DNA from: Deltaproteobacteria bacterium
Lineage (GTDB): Bacteria; Desulfobacterota; Syntrophia; Syntrophales; UBA2192
Length of the DNA stretch: 14,701 nt
Assembly (NCBI GenBank): GCA_026388445.1
Contig: JAPLJU010000164.1
Span: 1 to 14,701 of the forward strand
Direction: 5' to 3'
Shown: piece by piece, positions 14,612 to 14,701 of the stretch
Position numbering within the stretch: position 1 is the stretch's first letter
Layout of the letters: each line of letters begins with the position of its first letter
Notes under the pieces: generated by a model
What the model saw: the letters and a program-made list of their open reading frames with translations, nothing else
What the model was told of the DNA's origin: nothing
The model's database searches: none
Made by a program: the position numbers and the translations under genes

Positions 14612-14627
14612 GGAAACCCGGCGGCAT
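14592..14627 (-). promoter_or_regulatory. Direct repeats of ATGCCGCCGG around the -35 box
   Basis: The 10-base word ATGCCGCCGG occurs twice on the minus strand, at 14627-14618 (just upstream of the -35 box) and at 14601-14592 (inside the spacer), 26 bp apart. Placement on both sides of the -35 suggests a regulator that binds as a tandem dimer; no regulator is identified. Confidence 0.45.
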
Positions 14628-14647
14628 TTTACAAACCTCGGATTCAT

Positions 14648-14701
14648 CTACTCACCGATGATCTTCACGAGGACACGCTTCCGCCTTCTCCCGTCGAACT
14701 C
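14648..14701 (-). CDS. C-terminal fragment of an unidentified protein
   Basis: The last 17 codons of a gene entering from the right edge: EFDGRRRKRVLVKIIGE followed by TAG at 14648-14650. The basic-hydrophobic alternation (RRRKRVLVKII) looks like a terminal beta strand of a real protein, and the frame matches the strand of all other genes. I do not recognise the family from so little. No terminator is visible in the short gap before the ATP-grasp promoter. Confidence 0.5.
   Translation of the reverse strand, partial: EFDGRRRKRVLVKIIGE

Overview
The window looks like part of a chromosome from an anaerobic Desulfobacterota-type bacterium (a Syntrophus/Syntrophobacter-like deltaproteobacterium is my best guess). 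The reasons are moderately high GC, a fused ADP-forming acyl-CoA synthetase typical of fermentative and syntrophic energy metabolism, a very large multi-PAS histidine kinase beside an NtrC-type sigma-54 activator, and a glycogen-synthase-like glycosyltransferase of a kind common in that group. This placement is inference from gene content. No 16S rRNA or other marker is present. Every gene I can support lies on the minus strand, so the window is best read from its right end to its left.

Right part (14701 down to 6534): after the last 17 codons of an unidentified gene comes a promoter with paired direct repeats. It is followed by six closely spaced genes: an ATP-grasp ligase fused to a SAM methyltransferase, a ChbG/YdjC-type deacetylase broken by a frameshift and apparent internal deletion, a GT4 glycosyltransferase resembling SenB-type enzymes, an ADP-forming acyl-CoA synthetase (alpha-beta fusion), a small lipoprotein, and a Na/phosphate cotransporter with a C-terminal PhoU-like domain. 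The first three form a coherent set (sugar transfer, deacetylation, amide-type ligation, methylation) recalling the logic of mycothiol, bacillithiol and N-methyl-bacillithiol pathways. This is the best candidate for an undescribed small-molecule pathway, although the deacetylase appears damaged.

Middle (6533 to 6100): about 430 bases without a clear gene. It holds a mosaic of 7-base and 9-base degenerate repeats, three abutting hairpins, an imperfect 148-bp inverted-repeat element, a perfect 7+7 palindrome and a sigma-70-like promoter for the kinase gene.

Left part (6099 to 1): a soluble four-PAS hybrid histidine kinase with a receiver-like tail overlaps (ATGA) an NtrC-family response regulator. 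Behind the regulator gene are two TGAC-N6-GTCA palindromes exactly 22 bp apart and, about 200 bp on, a near-consensus sigma-54 promoter reading into a membrane-anchored protein made only of PAS domains. Together these look like a self-contained circuit: kinase, activator, sigma-54 promoter, PAS protein. The window ends in the first 51 codons of a starch/glycogen-synthase-like glycosyltransferase. I found no tRNA, rRNA, CRISPR array or insertion sequence.
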